Source: Cristatella mucedo
Lineage: Eukaryota > Bryozoa > Phylactolaemata > Cristatellidae
Reading direction: 5' to 3'
Length of the DNA: 64,000 nucleotides
Assembly (NCBI GenBank): GCA_009760855.2
Contig: WPIO01000004.1
Span: forward strand, 3,846,001-3,910,000
A model generated the notes under the pieces. The model was not told the DNA's origin and did no database searches. It saw nothing but the letters and a program-made list of their open reading frames with translations. Shown in pieces: positions 46,413 to 57,066 of this stretch; the first letter of the stretch is position 1; each line of letters opens with the position of its first letter. Both the position numbers and the translations under genes were made by a program.

Positions 46413-48945
46413 CTCGACCAAATTTTCTCATATAACTGCACTTTGTCATCACCAGTTATCACCAAATCCTGCTTATCTGACCACATGCAGATCTCATTCA
46501 ATCTACAGTGTGTGCCCACATTCTCCTCTAAAATAACCTGTGAATCGCGAAACCTCAAGACCCTTGACATCGATGCTGTCCGTGCGAGCATATCTGCTTC
46601 ACCTTTGCTGCTCAGTCCTCCCTCCGATCTGTCATCACTGGTAGATTGCTACAACACGACACTAGCTGACACGCTCGACGAGTTTGCACCTTTGACAAAG
46701 CGCACTGTGTGCCCCCGCCCAGACGGCCTATGGTTTACCACAGACATTAAACTAGCCAAGTCTACTAAACGAAAGCTTGAAAAGGCATACAAAAGATCCG
46801 GACTAACTGTCCATCGACAGGCATATGAAGACTACTGTAGGTCGTACCAATCGATCCTAGCAAAGGCTAAGTCTAGCTTCTATAGAAACATTGTTGAATC
46901 ACAGATGCACAATCCAAAAATGCTGATGTCGACAATAAACCATCTCCTCAACCGTTCCCAGGTTAGCTCCTTACCTGATGATCCTTGTGATGATCTAGCC
47001 GATCGCTTCTCTCGATTTTTTGTGCAGAAGATAGACAAAATCAGGGAATCCATCCCTGCGATGACAACCTTCCCACTAGAATGCTGTTCCTCGGTTCCTG
47101 GCTGCGCCTCAATGTCTGCATTTAAACAGGTCACTAGTGATGTAGTCCTAAAGCTCGTATCTCAATCAAAGAAGACAACAAGTCCACTGGACCCTATTCC
47201 CACTGTCCTGCTCCGACATTGCATTGATCTGCTGCTGCCATGCATAACCAACATCATTAATATGTCATTAGCCTCAGGTCAGGTCCCAGCACCTTTCAAA
47301 AAAGCTGTAGTCAGGCCACTTCTCAAGAAAGCTACACTAGACCAAGAGAACTTAAGCAACTACCGCCCAGTCTCCCTTCTACCATTCCTATCAAAGACAC
47401 TGGAACGGGTCGTGGCAGACCAGCTGAACTCGTATATCGAAACCTCACACCTTGCTAGTAAGTTCCAGCCTGGCTTTAGAGCTAATCACTCCACAGAGTC
47501 AGCATTGCTTAGGGTATACAACGACCTACTTAGGAATGCAGACATGGGTAGAGTGTCTCTTCTTGTTTTGCTCGATCTTTCGGCAGCTTTTGATACCATC
47601 GATCACAAAGTACTTCTAGAGCGCCTCTCATCTCGCCTGGGCATCACTGGCACTGCTCTGCAGTGGTTCAGGTCCTATCTCAGTGGGAGACTCCAGAGTG
47701 TTGACGTGAATGGACAAAGATCATCTGAAGTACCTCTAAAATATGGAGTACCTCAGGGCTCTGTGCTAGGTCCGGTCCTTTTCACCGTTTATACTTTCCC
47801 TCTCGCTGATGTGATTGCCAAGCACAATCTAGGCTTTCACTTCTATGCGGATGACACTCAGTTGTACCTTTGCTTTGATCCCTCCCAGCCTTCGAGCACC
47901 TCAAATTCTCTCAACTCACTTGCTGCATGCATTGATGACATCCGATCATGGATGGCAGCAAATTTTCTAAAACTAAACGATGATAAAACTAACTTACTAG
48001 TTATGGGCAAACCTAGTGTTATTCAGAAATTGGAAAGGCTGACTTTCAAAATTGGCTCTGCCAGCATATCTCCAGTTGCATCAGCTCGAAATCTAGGTGT
48101 CATATTCCAAAGCGACCTCTCGTTAGACGACCACATCAGCTCCACAGTCAAATCAGCCTATTTTCAGCTTCATAACATTGCTAAAATTAGGGCTTGTTTA
48201 GATAAGATTACCACGTCCAAGTTGGTCCATGCATTCGTGACATCTCGTCTCGACTTCTGCAACTCACTGCTTACTGGCCTACCAGCATGTGCGATCAGGC
48301 GATTGCAGCTGGTGCAAAACTCTGCAGCTAGGCTTGTCTGTCGTGAGCGTCGCAGTTGCCACATTACTCCACTTCTCGCCGACCTGCACTGGTTACCAGT
48401 CAAGCAACGGATTGACTTCAAGGTTTTGTCGCTCACTTTTAGGTCTCTTCATTCTATGGCTCCAGCCTATCATTCAGATATACTACCCCATCAGGCAAAG
48501 CATCGTACCACTCGCTTTTCGGAATCCAACAGTCTAGAAATACCTCGTACAAACCTTAAATCCTTTGGAGACCGTGCACTTAGCTTGTATGCTCCCACAG
48601 CCTGGAACTCCCTCCCGACCTGCATCAGAACATCCCCTGACCTGACCACATTTAAAAGAAACTTAAAAACATACCTATTTAGGACAGCATTTAGTGGGTC
48701 CTTGTGATTCGTCCTCGATGTGCTTATGCGTGCTGACACTGTTCATGCTGCCACTAACCACATTTGCATGCTGACCCAGTGCATGTAACCCCTAACCATG
48801 TTATTCATTTTGTTTGTTTTTCAAGCATGATTTTACTTACTATTCTATTGCGTATCACTTTGCAGCAAATGTAAAGCGCCTAGAAAGAGATTAAGTTCTC
48901 TGAGGGCGCTTTATCAAGTGCAATATTATTATCATTATTATTATA
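46413..48945 (+). mobile_element. Young LINE (CR1/L2-like), 5'-truncated with intact RT frame and 3' tail
   Basis: The element joins a mosaic LINE at about 46412. It carries the last part of the endonuclease domain, a full reverse transcriptase, a 3' UTR of about 210 bp, and an ATT/ATC repeat tail at 48926-48945. Its 3' end is almost identical to insertions at 15655 and 27984. Missing the 5' UTR and most of the endonuclease, this copy is probably not autonomous. Confidence 0.9.
46443..48707 (+). CDS. LINE ORF2-type protein: endonuclease tail plus reverse transcriptase, 754 residues
   Basis: It makes cDNA of the element RNA at a nicked genomic site. The frame is open from 46401, and the first ATG is at 46485 (HMQISF). 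Near the start, SDHMQISF is the SDH motif at the end of an APE endonuclease. RT motifs follow in order: LSNYRPVSLLPFLSKTLE, FRANHSTESALLRVYNDL, LLDLSAAFDTIDH, YGVPQGSVLGP, FHFYADDTQLYL (the catalytic DD in the ADD triad) and FLKLNDDKTNLLVMG. A C-terminal region with HWLPVKQRIDFKVLSLTF and a WNSLP motif ends at TGA. No stop or frameshift interrupts it. The clade is CR1/L2-like by motif; a tree would be needed to name it. Confidence 0.9.
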   Translation: MSSPVITKSCLSDHMQISFNLQCVPTFSSKITCESRNLKTLDIDAVRASISASPLLLSPPSDLSSLVDCYNTTLADTLDEFAPLTKRTVCPRPDGLWFTTDIKLAKSTKRKLEKAYKRSGLTVHRQAYEDYCRSYQSILAKAKSSFYRNIVESQMHNPKMLMSTINHLLNRSQVSSLPDDPCDDLADRFSRFFVQKIDKIRESIPAMTTFPLECCSSVPGCASMSAFKQVTSDVVLKLVSQSKKTTSPLDPIPTVLLRHCIDLLLPCITNIINMSLASGQVPAPFKKAVVRPLLKKATLDQENLSNYRPVSLLPFLSKTLERVVADQLNSYIETSHLASKFQPGFRANHSTESALLRVYNDLLRNADMGRVSLLVLLDLSAAFDTIDHKVLLERLSSRLGITGTALQWFRSYLSGRLQSVDVNGQRSSEVPLKYGVPQGSVLGPVLFTVYTFPLADVIAKHNLGFHFYADDTQLYLCFDPSQPSSTSNSLNSLAACIDDIRSWMAANFLKLNDDKTNLLVMGKPSVIQKLERLTFKIGSASISPVASARNLGVIFQSDLSLDDHISSTVKSAYFQLHNIAKIRACLDKITTSKLVHAFVTSRLDFCNSLLTGLPACAIRRLQLVQNSAARLVCRERRSCHITPLLADLHWLPVKQRIDFKVLSLTFRSLHSMAPAYHSDILPHQAKHRTTRFSESNSLEIPRTNLKSFGDRALSLYAPTAWNSLPTCIRTSPDLTTFKRNLKTYLFRTAFSGSL

Positions 48946-49004
48946 AAGCGCACCATGGGCTTCATGAGTTCAGACACTGCATTGATCAATTGACGTTCTT
49001 CCTT

Positions 49005-49085
49005 TGAAGAATATGTAAAATTCCAAGAAAGCGGTTCAGTTCTTTTCGGGCGACACATCTTGCATTATTATCATAATTTTCATAA
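49005..49085 (+). mobile_element. Short diverged LINE 3' tail
   Basis: TAAAATTCCAAGAAAGCGG and GTTCAGTTCTTTTCGGGCG followed by an ATT-type tail: the 3' end of the LINE family. Confidence 0.65.
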
Positions 49086-49639
49086 ACCACTCTCAATCTT
49101 CCTCGGAACTAGCTACATACATTTAACGGTCGAGATGCAAGCATAAATTCGGATGAGAAAGTCTATACTCCTGACCCTAGATCAAATGACAAGAGTTGCA
49201 GGAACCAACTCGAAAGAAACTGTTTACGATCAGTTCGGGAGCCGGGCCAGGGCCAGAAAGCGGTGCTCAAGGCTGAGGCAGCTGCACAAGCTGTGACAAA
49301 GGAGAGGCACAATCCAGAGCAGCACGATAGTTCCACTCTAAAATAAACGAGTCAAAATTCACTGCGTCGAGATGTCTGAGAGTGGCACGACTTCGCACTG
49401 GCTGACTAATAGTAATGCACCACCGTGCCGGGATGGAATGAGCAGTGTCCTTTACCGGTGGCAGCCGTTTGGGGTAGCTACGTCGCCAGTAGCTGCCCCA
49501 AACTTGCACTGCACTTACCCTTCACTACATGATCCAAGAACAACTAGTAGTAGATAACGAGCGATCTAGCAGGTGGCATTTGAGAAACCATCGTTTTATG
49601 AGAGACTCGTGCTTAAAAAGGCCTGCCGAGCGACTATAG

Positions 49640-49735
49640 CTCTGCCTTCCACCATGAGATAGGTGACATGTCACTAAGGCCCTCCTCCGGCAATATGAAT
49701 AAGGCTATTGAATCAGCGACCGTTACATTTTTAAA
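49640..49735 (+). mobile_element. Probable SINE S1 3' fragment
   Basis: AAGGCCCTCCTCCGG and ATAAGGCTATTGAATCAGCG resemble the S1 3' half, then a T-rich stretch. Confidence 0.5.
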
Positions 49736-50699
49736 GGGAGAGTACATTCTGCAAAAGCAACAACAGAAACGTGAAGAGAGGCATCAACGCCTTTGATTTC
49801 CATCCAATACACAATGTACAGAACGAGACAAAATGTCAGTGAAAAATTCTGTGACTGATTCTTTTCCAGCCATGTTTTAAATCTTAAGTCTGCTTAATAA
49901 GTGAAACAACGAATATGCATACAGTTTTAACGGTAGGACCTGCACGGCATTAAATACAGCTGTGTGGCTTAACACAATGCATTTGAGATAAAAAGGACTC
50001 TTCCGGGCAGGTCTCGGCAGCCAATGCTGACCTTTGAGGGGCAACTGACCTGTGAAAGGGGGTCAACACTAATCGCAGGAGAGACGGAGGAGTCAACTTC
50101 AACGACAGAGCTTTCTACATGCTGCTGTTTAGCTGTTAAAACCATTATGTGCACAGCAGAAACTAATTTTGGTACTCTGGTAGGCTGCGGTCCGTCGGAG
50201 GGTACAGACGACCCCTAGCGGCAGCACGAGAGCCATACAATCAGCCAGAGGTCCAACCAGCCAGGCCAGAAGGGAGAGTGGACAGGAGGGTGGAGGCTAA
50301 AGAACGACTGCTGCTTAGGTCCGACTGGAAAAGATGTGAAGGCCGTTTGTAGCCTGCAATGCCCTTCGCCTTCTCTACGATTGGTTGCCTGCTTAGAGGT
50401 CAAAATTATCCCTCGTACCAAAATCTTGGCTACGGTACTCTACAAGAAGTCAACGCCATACAGAAAGCAGACTACTTTTACTGGAGGGGGGATACGTAAC
50501 CGTCACACTGGAGTGCCAAGTTTCTCCTTTCTTGTACGGGTCTGCCTGTGGTGTCCTGGTTTTTCAAACCCTCTAGAAATTGACACGTGGCCTGCAGCAG
50601 TTGCACTCGACTGCTTCCCACACGGTCAGTCTGCCTCTCTCAATTTAGCTGCTCGCACACTTATTTGATTGCTGCCACCACCCGACGGTACATCGGGTA

Positions 50700-50702
<3 letters not shown>

Positions 50703-50779
<77 letters not shown>

Positions 50780-50810
50780 ACACACACACACACCCACACA
50801 CACACGCGGA
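50703..50810. repeat. (GA)n then (CA)n compound microsatellite
   Basis: GA run of about 74 bp passing directly into a CA run with a CCC interruption. Confidence 0.96.
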
Positions 50811-51852
50811 AGCCTGTCACCTGTCAAGCCTCCCGCTACGAGACCGTGGGCTCCTACTGCAGCTGCAGCAAACGAAAGATAAGAGGTGTTTTCAGAGCAA
50901 AGCTCGGCCAGACTAAAGTGGATCACACAAACAGGTGCACCCCCATACTGCCTCTAAAAAACAAGAGAAACGACAAGCTGCATGACCTGTTCTGCTTCCA
51001 GTCCCCGAACGGTAGGCTCCCTGCACCCTCTAGACACAACAGCTGTTCATAGCATGGCTGTGATGGTGCTTGCACGAGTCTTGCAATGGTTTGGAGGGGG
51101 GCGCCATTCGAGAGAAGACTTGCCACCTCGGATCCCCTGGCGACCATGCTGGCCATGCTGGTATTTTTGGGTCCTTTGGCTAGGATCGCGTGGCAAGACT
51201 TGAAAATTAATTTGTTTAATTAGGGTGCAGGGAAAGCTAAACGTGGCAGATGCATCCTTCATTGAGACTTGAATAATGCAGTCAATGCACGTGGTGACAA
51301 AAGCGAGTTTCTGACTTTCTGTGCACACCAGCTGTATGCCCTGACCAGCACAAGATTTTAAATTTAATAATTTAATGCAAGAAGCAGCAAGACGACTGGA
51401 AGCCGAGGAGCAGGTGGTGTGAGAGCAGTAGGAGTAGCAAGGAAGTAAAACGGGTAGGCTGGAGCAGGCAGGGTGCAGTTTGCCAGCCCTGATGGTTCGA
51501 AAGACTCCGCCTGCATGGCCCATCCATTGCATCGCTCTGCTTATGCCGGCAAGGTTGCATCCTAATCAAAGCTGCTAGTTCTGAACATGAAATCAGTGCT
51601 CACCTTCACAGCCTACTCCTGGCCACCAATGTTTCCTTTACATCGCCCGGCTTCATCTCACTAGCTGCTTTAAGCAGCTGCCACTACCTGGCTTATGCCA
51701 GCCAGCTACATGTCATGTCTACACAGAATGAATCTCACAGACGACGGAGCGAGAGAGCTGTAGCCTTAATTAAGGTCAGCTTCGTAGAAACCAAGGGGCG
51801 AGTTCACAGAGATCTATCACTGACCATTCGATCGTGTTTCCCTTGCAGCAAC

Positions 51853-51925
51853 AGTACAGAGCCTAGAGAAAGATTGAGTTCTCTGAGTTGCTTTCTCAAG
51901 TGTATTATTATAATTATCTGCTGGT
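51853..51925 (+). mobile_element. Short LINE 3' tail
   Basis: AGAGCCTAGAGAAAGATTGA and GTTCTCTGAGT, then an ATTATTATA tail: the LINE 3' end in sense orientation. Confidence 0.75.
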
Positions 51926-52237
51926 CGCAGGTAGAACTGCCACAGCACGGTATGCTGCTCGACCAGAACGGTGGTTTTTTGCAATGTGGTTACACAAGAA
52001 CAACGCTAAGCACTAGGCCGCGCCAATTACTCGACAGCGCAATTGTAGTTGGCTGGAGAGACGAACGATTTCACCAAGTAGCCGGCGGCGGGCCGTTTCG
52101 GCATCAGCTCATTAGGGCGAAACACGCACGGGCAGCAGATACTTGAACCTGGGCGACTTCTCTTTAATGACCCGTCAGGCGCCACTAATGAGGTTTATTG
52201 GTCACCGGCGTGCGTAACTACCTCACGCCATATGTCC

Positions 52238-52400
52238 ACGTCACTATTGCAAGCAAAGCTATCGCTAGCTACGACGAGCCAGGTACAGCAGCTGGAGAAA
52301 GCCAAGGGCACACATGGTCTACATAGCACCAAGCTCCGGTGGATGAAAACCGAATGGGTACCACCCGTGCGAAAGCTAGCAGAGCGCATGCGCGTAGGGG
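52238..52400 (+). other. Weak candidate exon, SMC5-like hinge-distal peptide
   Basis: The plus frame reads LQAKLSLATTSQVQQLEKAK and then KTEWVPPVRKLAERM. The W-[LV]-P-x-[LV]-R-x-L-x-E pattern is like the end of the SMC5 coiled coil (KWLPALRQLVEKI). A possible donor is CGC then GTAGGG. No further SMC5 exon was found, so this may be chance. Confidence 0.2.
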
Positions 52401-52494
52401 CCAGAATTTGCTGTGCTGACAGCAGCCGCCGTCTATTCCAACGTGCATAGCTCATAGCTCATTGGGGACCGGTAGCACCGCGACGCATAATTAC

Positions 52495-52675
52495 TTTGGT
52501 GTCTCTTCTCGCGCAAGCCATCTTTCATGCTCTTGTAGTACATCACGACCGGAGGTAAACCACTGTCTTCAACGGCAGCGCCAGCGCCCGTCGCGGGTGC
52601 CCTGCTGGCCAGGGCAGCCGCCGCCGGGGGATTCAACGCCCGCAATTCTTGGAGGGCGGTGTCCGACGGCGCCAT
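52495..52675 (-). CDS. Candidate first coding exon of an unrecognised minus-strand gene
   Basis: It starts ATG GCG CCG and encodes MAPSDTALQELRALNPPAAA, an Ala-rich stretch, then VVMYYKSMKDGLREKRHQ before a good donor (GTAATT). 60 codons plus one base, GC-rich coding style. No downstream exon could be joined. Confidence 0.35.
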
Positions 52676-53403
52676 TATTGTTGTGGACTGCAGACAGCCA
52701 CGGAGGGCTCTGGGCCAAGCGGATGGTTGCAATAAAGAAGAGCCGTCTAAACTGTTTGCCACGAAAAGACACTGTTTATTTAATAAAACTCATTAAATTA
52801 CCTAAAAATTGTTACCTGCAATTAGTGTAAATTTATACATAGGCACTTTTCTCGGGTGGCATCCGTTGGGGTGTTTCCGCGCTTAAGAGCCACGAGATCC
52901 AAGGCCATTAGGTTGTCAGCGTAACTACCTTAGGGTTCACTGCTGGGCGGCTCCTACTGGAGTAGGTGCTGAGGTTCTGCATGACGTCTTGCTTATGGTT
53001 TTCGACCTGCGACTTACTACATGACATTTTCCTGCTTGGCTAGCATCTGTACCATCTGTCTACTTTATTAATATCGCAGCTACAATCGAAGCGGGGTGTG
53101 CATTATGGTTAAGCACGACGCTAAAAAAGAGTTTCTATACAAAGAGGCCCCTGACGGAACTCATGCTACCGGAAGCCATCCTATTGCATAGACCACAATT
53201 CCGTCGGTGCCACGGGCACCACAAACATCCGGTAATTTAAAAGCCGACTTTCTACCGACTTGGAATCTAAGACCAAGTATTAGGCGACCCGACTTTTACT
53301 TTTGCAAGCCAACGCCAGATTTTCTCGACCGTGTTGACATGCACTTTGCCACTGCATATTAGCGTTCACTGGTGCAGCAGTACGATAAGGCGAATAAGCA
53401 GGA

Positions 53404-53768
53404 TTGAAGGTCTCCACCGGTCTGAGGCTAGGTCTCGACGCCTCGAAAGAGACTTACTTTCAGAGACCTCTTTTCTCTGCTATCCTAGAACAAGTGCATC
53501 CAAGCTATTGTACACGAAACCTTACTCTGACTAACGCTGAAGAGCTCATAATTGATACCCAGACCAATGATTTAGAAATAGGGTTGGAAACATCGGTCAC
53601 CTCTTCCGACTACTATATGGAACGACAGCGTCGCGCAGGTAGTCGGTTGGTCGGAGATCAGCAAAGATCTGAGAGGAATATGGATATGTGTGCCTTCAAA
53701 GATAAATTGGAGCTCAGATGCAGCGGCAGCCTCAAATCCAACCAACAATGTGGAGCCAAGATATCAAA
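53404..53768 (+). other. Unassigned open frame ending at a strong donor
   Basis: About 120 codons without stop, with a balanced peptide including ILEQVHPSYCTRNLTLTNAE and ELIIDTQTNDLEIGLETSV. It runs into AAA then GTAAGT at 53769. It could be an exon of the gene whose 3' end lies at 59.3 kb. Not recognised, and no acceptor was chosen. Confidence 0.3.
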
Positions 53769-53904
53769 GTAAGTGTGCTGCGACCGTCTGAGAGATTGCG
53801 CCTATTTTACGGATCGAGAAATTGCTTAATTTTCCGGTATAGTCATTCGCGGTGCACATAAATCCGCAAGCTCTGTCGTGGATTGGGACATTTATACGTA
53901 GCTC

Positions 53905-54335
53905 AAGTGCTGCACCAGTAGCAAACCACATACCTTAAGGTCCTTTCATGACGCCAAATTAGCTGTTCCATTCTTTCTCTCGATAACCATTGGGAGCAGA
54001 AGCTTTTGCGCCGAGGGCTTTGACTGTGGAACTCGCTTCCACAAGTCTTATGCAACGAAAGACATCTCTCCTGCTACTCATTATGGCACACTCTTCTAGC
54101 CGCCCTGTGCTGGTACTTTCATGCTACTCACTTTTTCAACCGCTCTCCTGACTCAGCTACGCTTCTCATTTCCTCCTTACCGTGTGAGATATTAAGCATG
54201 CTTGGTGCTGCATACCCAACGAAAGCTGTGTATAGGTATTTTGTGCCTGTCAAAAATCTTCAGAAAACACCTACTAATATTTGTGGCTCATTGGAGTTAC
54301 AGACACAGATAGGTACGGTACGTACGTGTACCATG
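53905..54335 (+). mobile_element. Second LINE family, decayed 3' end
   Basis: Matches 35.07-35.53 kb: shared AATTAGCTGTTCCATTC, GACTGTGGAACTCGCTTCC and GGAGTTACAGA near the end. Broken frames. Confidence 0.72.
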
Positions 54336-54354
54336 AAAAAATACAAAGTCTACT

Positions 54355-54520
54355 AGCTGATTCAACAGCCTCTTTTTATAGCGACAGAAGAGCCCTTACG
54401 GCTATCACCACCGCTTGCAGCAGCAATAAAGGATCGTCCACACCAGAATTCGAACCCACGATCTCGGCATCGAGGTCGTGAAAAACAACCACATTACCTG
54501 CTGTGCCGTTAATGCACACC
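54355..54520 (-). mobile_element. tRNA-derived SINE (family S1), antisense
   Basis: Reverse complement has box B GTGGGTTCGAATTCTGG and the body with GCCGTAAGGGCTCTTC, ending near AGCTGATTCAACAG on the plus strand. It has the best-preserved box B of the family in this window. Confidence 0.85.
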
Positions 54521-55289
54521 ATCCTCTCCCAACTGGAATGTACTGTGTAACGTAGCGTCTGCCTCTGTAGTTCCATAATGCCGTGAGCAGTAAATAGTTG
54601 CCAATAGTTGCCACTCTGGAGGGTATTCAGTTGAGCAGTCGAAGCTCCATCAGTCATCTCAGGAAAAAATCCCCAGATAGCAGATCTCATGATGCATGAT
54701 GAGTCAGGAGGTCGAGAAAGCAAGGAGCAAGCAAGTTGCTGCTTCAGGTGACCAGAAATAAGTATGATACCCCCGAGGAAAGTTAACATCGATATCTGAT
54801 TATGGTGGAAAACATGAGTTTGCCATCCAGATCTACATACTGACCAAAATCGTGGCAGAATGGTACCGGCGCTGGCTTAAATGACGGATTTAAGGATTAT
54901 TATGTCATATTATATTATATATTACGGATTTATTTAATGGGTTTAAGAGTGTAGACGATCAATTATCCGTGAATAATGTGCATGGTAACAAAGTGCCAAC
55001 ATGACCATAGAAGGCTGTAGGATAATTTGTATAGCCTCAAACAGTGAACTGTCAGAGCCCTGCTCCGACAGCATCAAGAGTCGACTCGATCTGAGACTCG
55101 GCAGAATGATGGGTAGGGGTTCGGGGTGGACGGACATTCATCAGAACGGCTATGGTTTGACGAGAACCTACTGCTGCCTACCTACACTTGCCTATACGGG
55201 CAATCACATGAGGTCTCCCTCCTTTTACTCTTTGGACTACTGCAGGTCAGAGGGCGGGCATCTGTACGAAAGCAGCAATGCTTTTCACC

Positions 55290-55455
55290 TTTTCTTTTTA
55301 AACCTTGCCCAATATCTAGATCGAGGCTTCGAGTCCTGCTGCCACCAAATATTTGTTGCTGCTCCATGCTAGTGGGGTCGTACCAACTAAGGCTTTTCTG
55401 CCGCTACATAAATGAAGCTGTTGGATCAGCTAGCCTGCATTTTATTACTATCGCG
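55290..55455 (+). mobile_element. tRNA-derived SINE (family S1), sense
   Basis: Box B-like GAGGCTTCGAGTCCTGC, then ACTAAGGCTTTTCTGCCGC and ATAAATGAAGCTGTTGGATC. It is followed at once by an AAT tail of the next LINE piece. Confidence 0.72.
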
Positions 55456-55456
55456 A

Positions 55457-55685
55457 CGTAGTAATAATAATAATAATAATAATGCACTTGATAAAGCGCC
55501 CTCAGAGAACTCTATCTCTTTCTAGGCGCTTTACATTTGCTGCAAAGGGAAATGCGGATTATAATAATAGTAATAATGCACTTGATAAAGTGCCCTCAGA
55601 GAACTCAATCTCTTTAGGCGCTTTACATTTGCTGCAAAGGGAAATGCAATTGAATGGTGAGTAAAATCAAGCTAGCCCTCACAAA
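55457..55685 (-). mobile_element. Two tandem LINE 3'-tail insertions
   Basis: Two copies of the AAT tail plus GCACTTGATAAAGCGCCC-type LINE 3' end stand head to tail, starting at about 55460 and 55560. They are 5'-truncated to about 90-120 bp. Confidence 0.88.
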
Positions 55686-56408
55686 GCTTGCCACCAAATG
55701 CAAAGTCCAAATCCGACTCCAACGCTAGTAATCCCGCCAATCAAACATGCCAGCCTACCTAGATGTCTACGAGCCGAGCTGCAGGCATGAAGAGTTTGAG
55801 GTCGACAGTCAACTGAGTCAGGGAGCCTGCACTGCCCTTTGAATGCATACATGCCCAAGACGACTTTGGCACCTTATCACCATGGTCTCGAGGTTTAGAT
55901 ACGTGCAGCCCTCCTCAGAGTCCAGCGCTTATTGTGGCACGCTGGCTCCCAAGTTTCTCACGACAACGATGTCAGAGCGTCAATGTGCGAACCGCTCGAC
56001 AGGAAGGAATGTATGTACGCTGGCGAATCGCTCACTCGAAAGGGAGGCGCTCGATTTTCTATTCACATTGGAAGCGATCGCTCTGATGTGTCGTTGGGCG
56101 AATCCTTGCCTGAGAGGATCCTTAGAGGCAGCGTGCGAGCAAGCGGGTGGCAAGCGCTCCTCTCTCGACGGTTGGCCGAGCAGCCATTGCAACGCTGCTA
56201 TGATAAGCTTGTCCTCCGACGTTTTGCGTCAGCATCTAGCAACTGCACCTCCACCCCCCCCCCCCCCCCGTGCTCGATTCGCCATTTGGCCCCGCGAGGC
56301 GCACTCGAAGAGGCAGCGGCGGACGAGAGCATGCACCTAGAGAGCATGTCGAGGTGCTGAGCGGGAGATCGCTGAGCCGAAGCGGCTGCTTTCATTTCCT
56401 GCACGCAG

Positions 56409-56631
56409 GCTACCGCTGACGTTGTCACCGCTGCTGCCATGGATGGTGGAGCGCGACGTGGCATCGACGGGCCAGCTGACGGGCATCGGCCTCGAGGCCA
56501 CTGCCGCCGGTTGCCCGGTGCTCGTCGGCTCGCTGTCGGCCTCGAAGCCCGGCGAGCTGCCTGAGCTGCCCAGCCTGCAGCACGTCGACGACGAGCTGCC
56601 GTACTCGTTCGTGCTACCTGTTGCGCCGCCG
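56409..56631 (+). CDS. Unrecognised gene, exon A
   Basis: Acceptor GCACGCAG, donor GTGAGC; one base plus 74 codons, GC-rich. The upstream in-frame stop at about 56370 shows the exon must be spliced at its 5' side. A possible preceding exon ends at ATGTCGAG near 56353 in the right phase, but its start is unclear. Confidence 0.75.
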
Positions 56632-57018
56632 GTGAGCGAGGAACGATCTTCCGCCTTTCTCCCTTTCCGGCAGCCACCGGCAAACGTCTGTGCACGGCCT
56701 GCGTGCATGCGGTTTCCTGCACTTGTGGCAGTGCGACGATGGAAAATGCTGGAGCCCGCGAGAAAGAGATACCAGTGGATAGTGGCCACGAAGGCCGGCG
56801 GCAGATAGGAAGAAAGTGAGATGTGCTTCGCTCACAGGATCACATGAGCTTGACAGCCGCAGATCATTACTCCCTAGAACCGAAAGTGGTCAGGCTCCTG
56901 CATTATATATATATATATATATATAGCCTCCATTTTGTGTATATATATATACATACATGCATATATACATACATGCATATATACATACATGCATGCATAC
57001 ATACATACATGCATGCAT

Positions 57019-57066
<48 letters not shown>

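Larger units (their letters stand above)
48946..52200. other. Intergenic segment with old repeats
   Basis: Contains small LINE and SINE pieces and the GA/CA microsatellite. The remaining sequence shows no exon that I can support. Confidence 0.5.

Noticed and set aside
46401-46484. Start of the LINE protein at a TTG codon near 46443
   Set aside because: The frame is open further upstream to 46401 and starts inside the endonuclease domain. The element is 5'-truncated, so no true start is present; the first ATG is at 46485.
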